Both the position numbers and the translations under genes were made by a program. A stretch of DNA of 64,000 bases from Clostridium oryzae (GTDB lineage: Bacteria > Bacillota > Clostridia > Clostridiales > Clostridiaceae), in the NCBI RefSeq assembly GCF_002029235.1, contig NZ_MZGV01000013.1:1-64000 (forward strand). The letters run 5' to 3'. This document shows positions 63,514 to 64,000 of this stretch, piece after piece (position 1 is the first letter of the stretch; every line of letters starts with the position of its first letter). Below the pieces are notes generated by a model. The model was not told the origin of the DNA and ran no database searches. It saw nothing but the letters and a program-made list of their open reading frames with translations.

Positions 63514-64000
63514 ATGGTATTATTAAATTCATTAAGCGGAGTACTGAGTATTGTAATAATGATTGCTATAGGTTATGTACTGAAATACAAGGGTTGGTTC
63601 AGTGAGGAATCTTCGAAACTGATATCAAGACTTGTAATTATTGTAGCGCTGCCGCCGTTAATGCTCTCCACAGTGCTTACTAATCTCAGTCGGAACGAGT
63701 TTATAACTATGGGTAAAGGCGTAGTTGTTCCTTTGCTTTCGATAAGTATATGCTATATTATTTCGGTGTTATTATCTCGAATGATCGGAATAAACAGAGA
63801 GCATAGAGGACTTTTTATTTCTATGTTTTTTAATTCCAATACTATATTTATAGGTCTGCCGGTAAACCTATCACTGTTTGGAGAAAAGAGTGTGCCCTTT
63901 GTGCTGCTATATTATATTGCAAATACTACTTTTTTCTGGACGCTTGGAGTCTATTATATAGCAAATACATCAAGTAAGATAAAGAAACAAAAGTTGATCA
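63514..64000 (+). CDS. AEC family transporter, 5' part only
   Basis: The open frame runs to the window end (about 162 residues visible). It begins MVLLNSLSGVLSIVIMIAIGYVLKYKGWFSEESSKLISRL and continues with hydrophobic helices (LVIIVALPPLMLSTVLTNL; FISMFFNSNTIFIGLPVNLSLFG). The Asn and Gly-Leu-Pro elements match auxin-efflux-carrier-type (AEC) transporters, which often export malate or other organic acids. ATG 63514 is 7 bases after AGAAGG; ATG 63508 is too near. The C-terminal half is outside the window. Confidence 0.87.
   Translation, partial: MVLLNSLSGVLSIVIMIAIGYVLKYKGWFSEESSKLISRLVIIVALPPLMLSTVLTNLSRNEFITMGKGVVVPLLSISICYIISVLLSRMIGINREHRGLFISMFFNSNTIFIGLPVNLSLFGEKSVPFVLLYYIANTTFFWTLGVYYIANTSSKIKKQKLI

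Noticed and set aside
1-64000. CRISPR arrays, tRNA or rRNA genes, transposases, prophage genes
   Set aside because: No regular spaced repeats, cloverleaf or rRNA-like sequence, DDE transposase or phage structural genes were seen.

Overview
The window is AT-rich DNA that reads like a Clostridium or close relative. Coding is compact, Shine-Dalgarno (SD) sites are strong (AGGAGG/GGGGG types), TTG and GTG starts are frequent, Arg is mostly AGA, and gene families include DUF3189, GH52, YitT and AEC. This assignment is an inference from gene content; no rRNA, tRNA, CRISPR array or complete insertion sequence was seen.

Layout. (1) 1-8249: an Opp/Dpp-type ABC importer (two permeases, two ATPases), a DUF3189 protein, an AraC-type regulator and a GH52 beta-xylosidase, probably for uptake and cleavage of xylo-oligosaccharides. 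(2) 8250-30169: an exopolysaccharide (EPS) cluster. Two atypical NarL-type regulators, an initiating sugar transferase, ManC, a CpsC/Wzz protein, a degenerate CpsD-like ATPase and UDP-glucose dehydrogenase come first. Gmd and Fcl (GDP-L-fucose synthesis), five or six glycosyltransferases, a radical SAM/SPASM protein, two Wzy-like polymerases, a hexapeptide acyltransferase and a Wzx flippase follow. (3) 30219-37192: a lasso peptide cluster of the paeninodin type: nucleotidyltransferase, B1 (PqqD-like recognition protein), B2 (protease), C (cyclase), a 45-residue candidate precursor at 34283-34420, an HPr-kinase-like tailoring kinase and an ABC exporter. (4) 37334-44944: L-rhamnose catabolism (DUF4867 protein, AraC regulator, rhaB, rhaA, rhaD, fucO-type reductase, aldo/keto reductase), followed by a decayed oxidoreductase. 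(5) 45138-47164: an AraC regulator and an acetyl-xylan-esterase-type hydrolase. (6) 47484-59080: a GntR-controlled locus for an Amadori compound (glycated amino acid). It has two nearly identical SIS-domain deglycases, two PfkB kinases, two FrlC-like epimerases, a Dcu-family transporter, an amidohydrolase, a YjbQ protein, an unrecognised small protein and a HAD phosphatase. (7) 59308-64000: a chemoreceptor, a small hypothetical protein, a YitT protein, a polysaccharide deacetylase and the start of an AEC transporter.

Two systems stand out. The lasso cluster pairs a kinase with a precursor that ends in Ser, as expected for C-terminal phosphorylation, and also carries a nucleotidyltransferase. 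The Amadori locus combines features of the enteric frl system (epimerase, kinase, deglycase, GntR) with the Dcu-type transporter of the Salmonella fra system. It lacks a visible asparaginase, is internally duplicated, and uses more CGN arginine codons than its neighbours. One 21-base operator-like sequence occurs, with a single mismatch, before both the first deglycase and the transporter, which suggests common control by the GntR protein.
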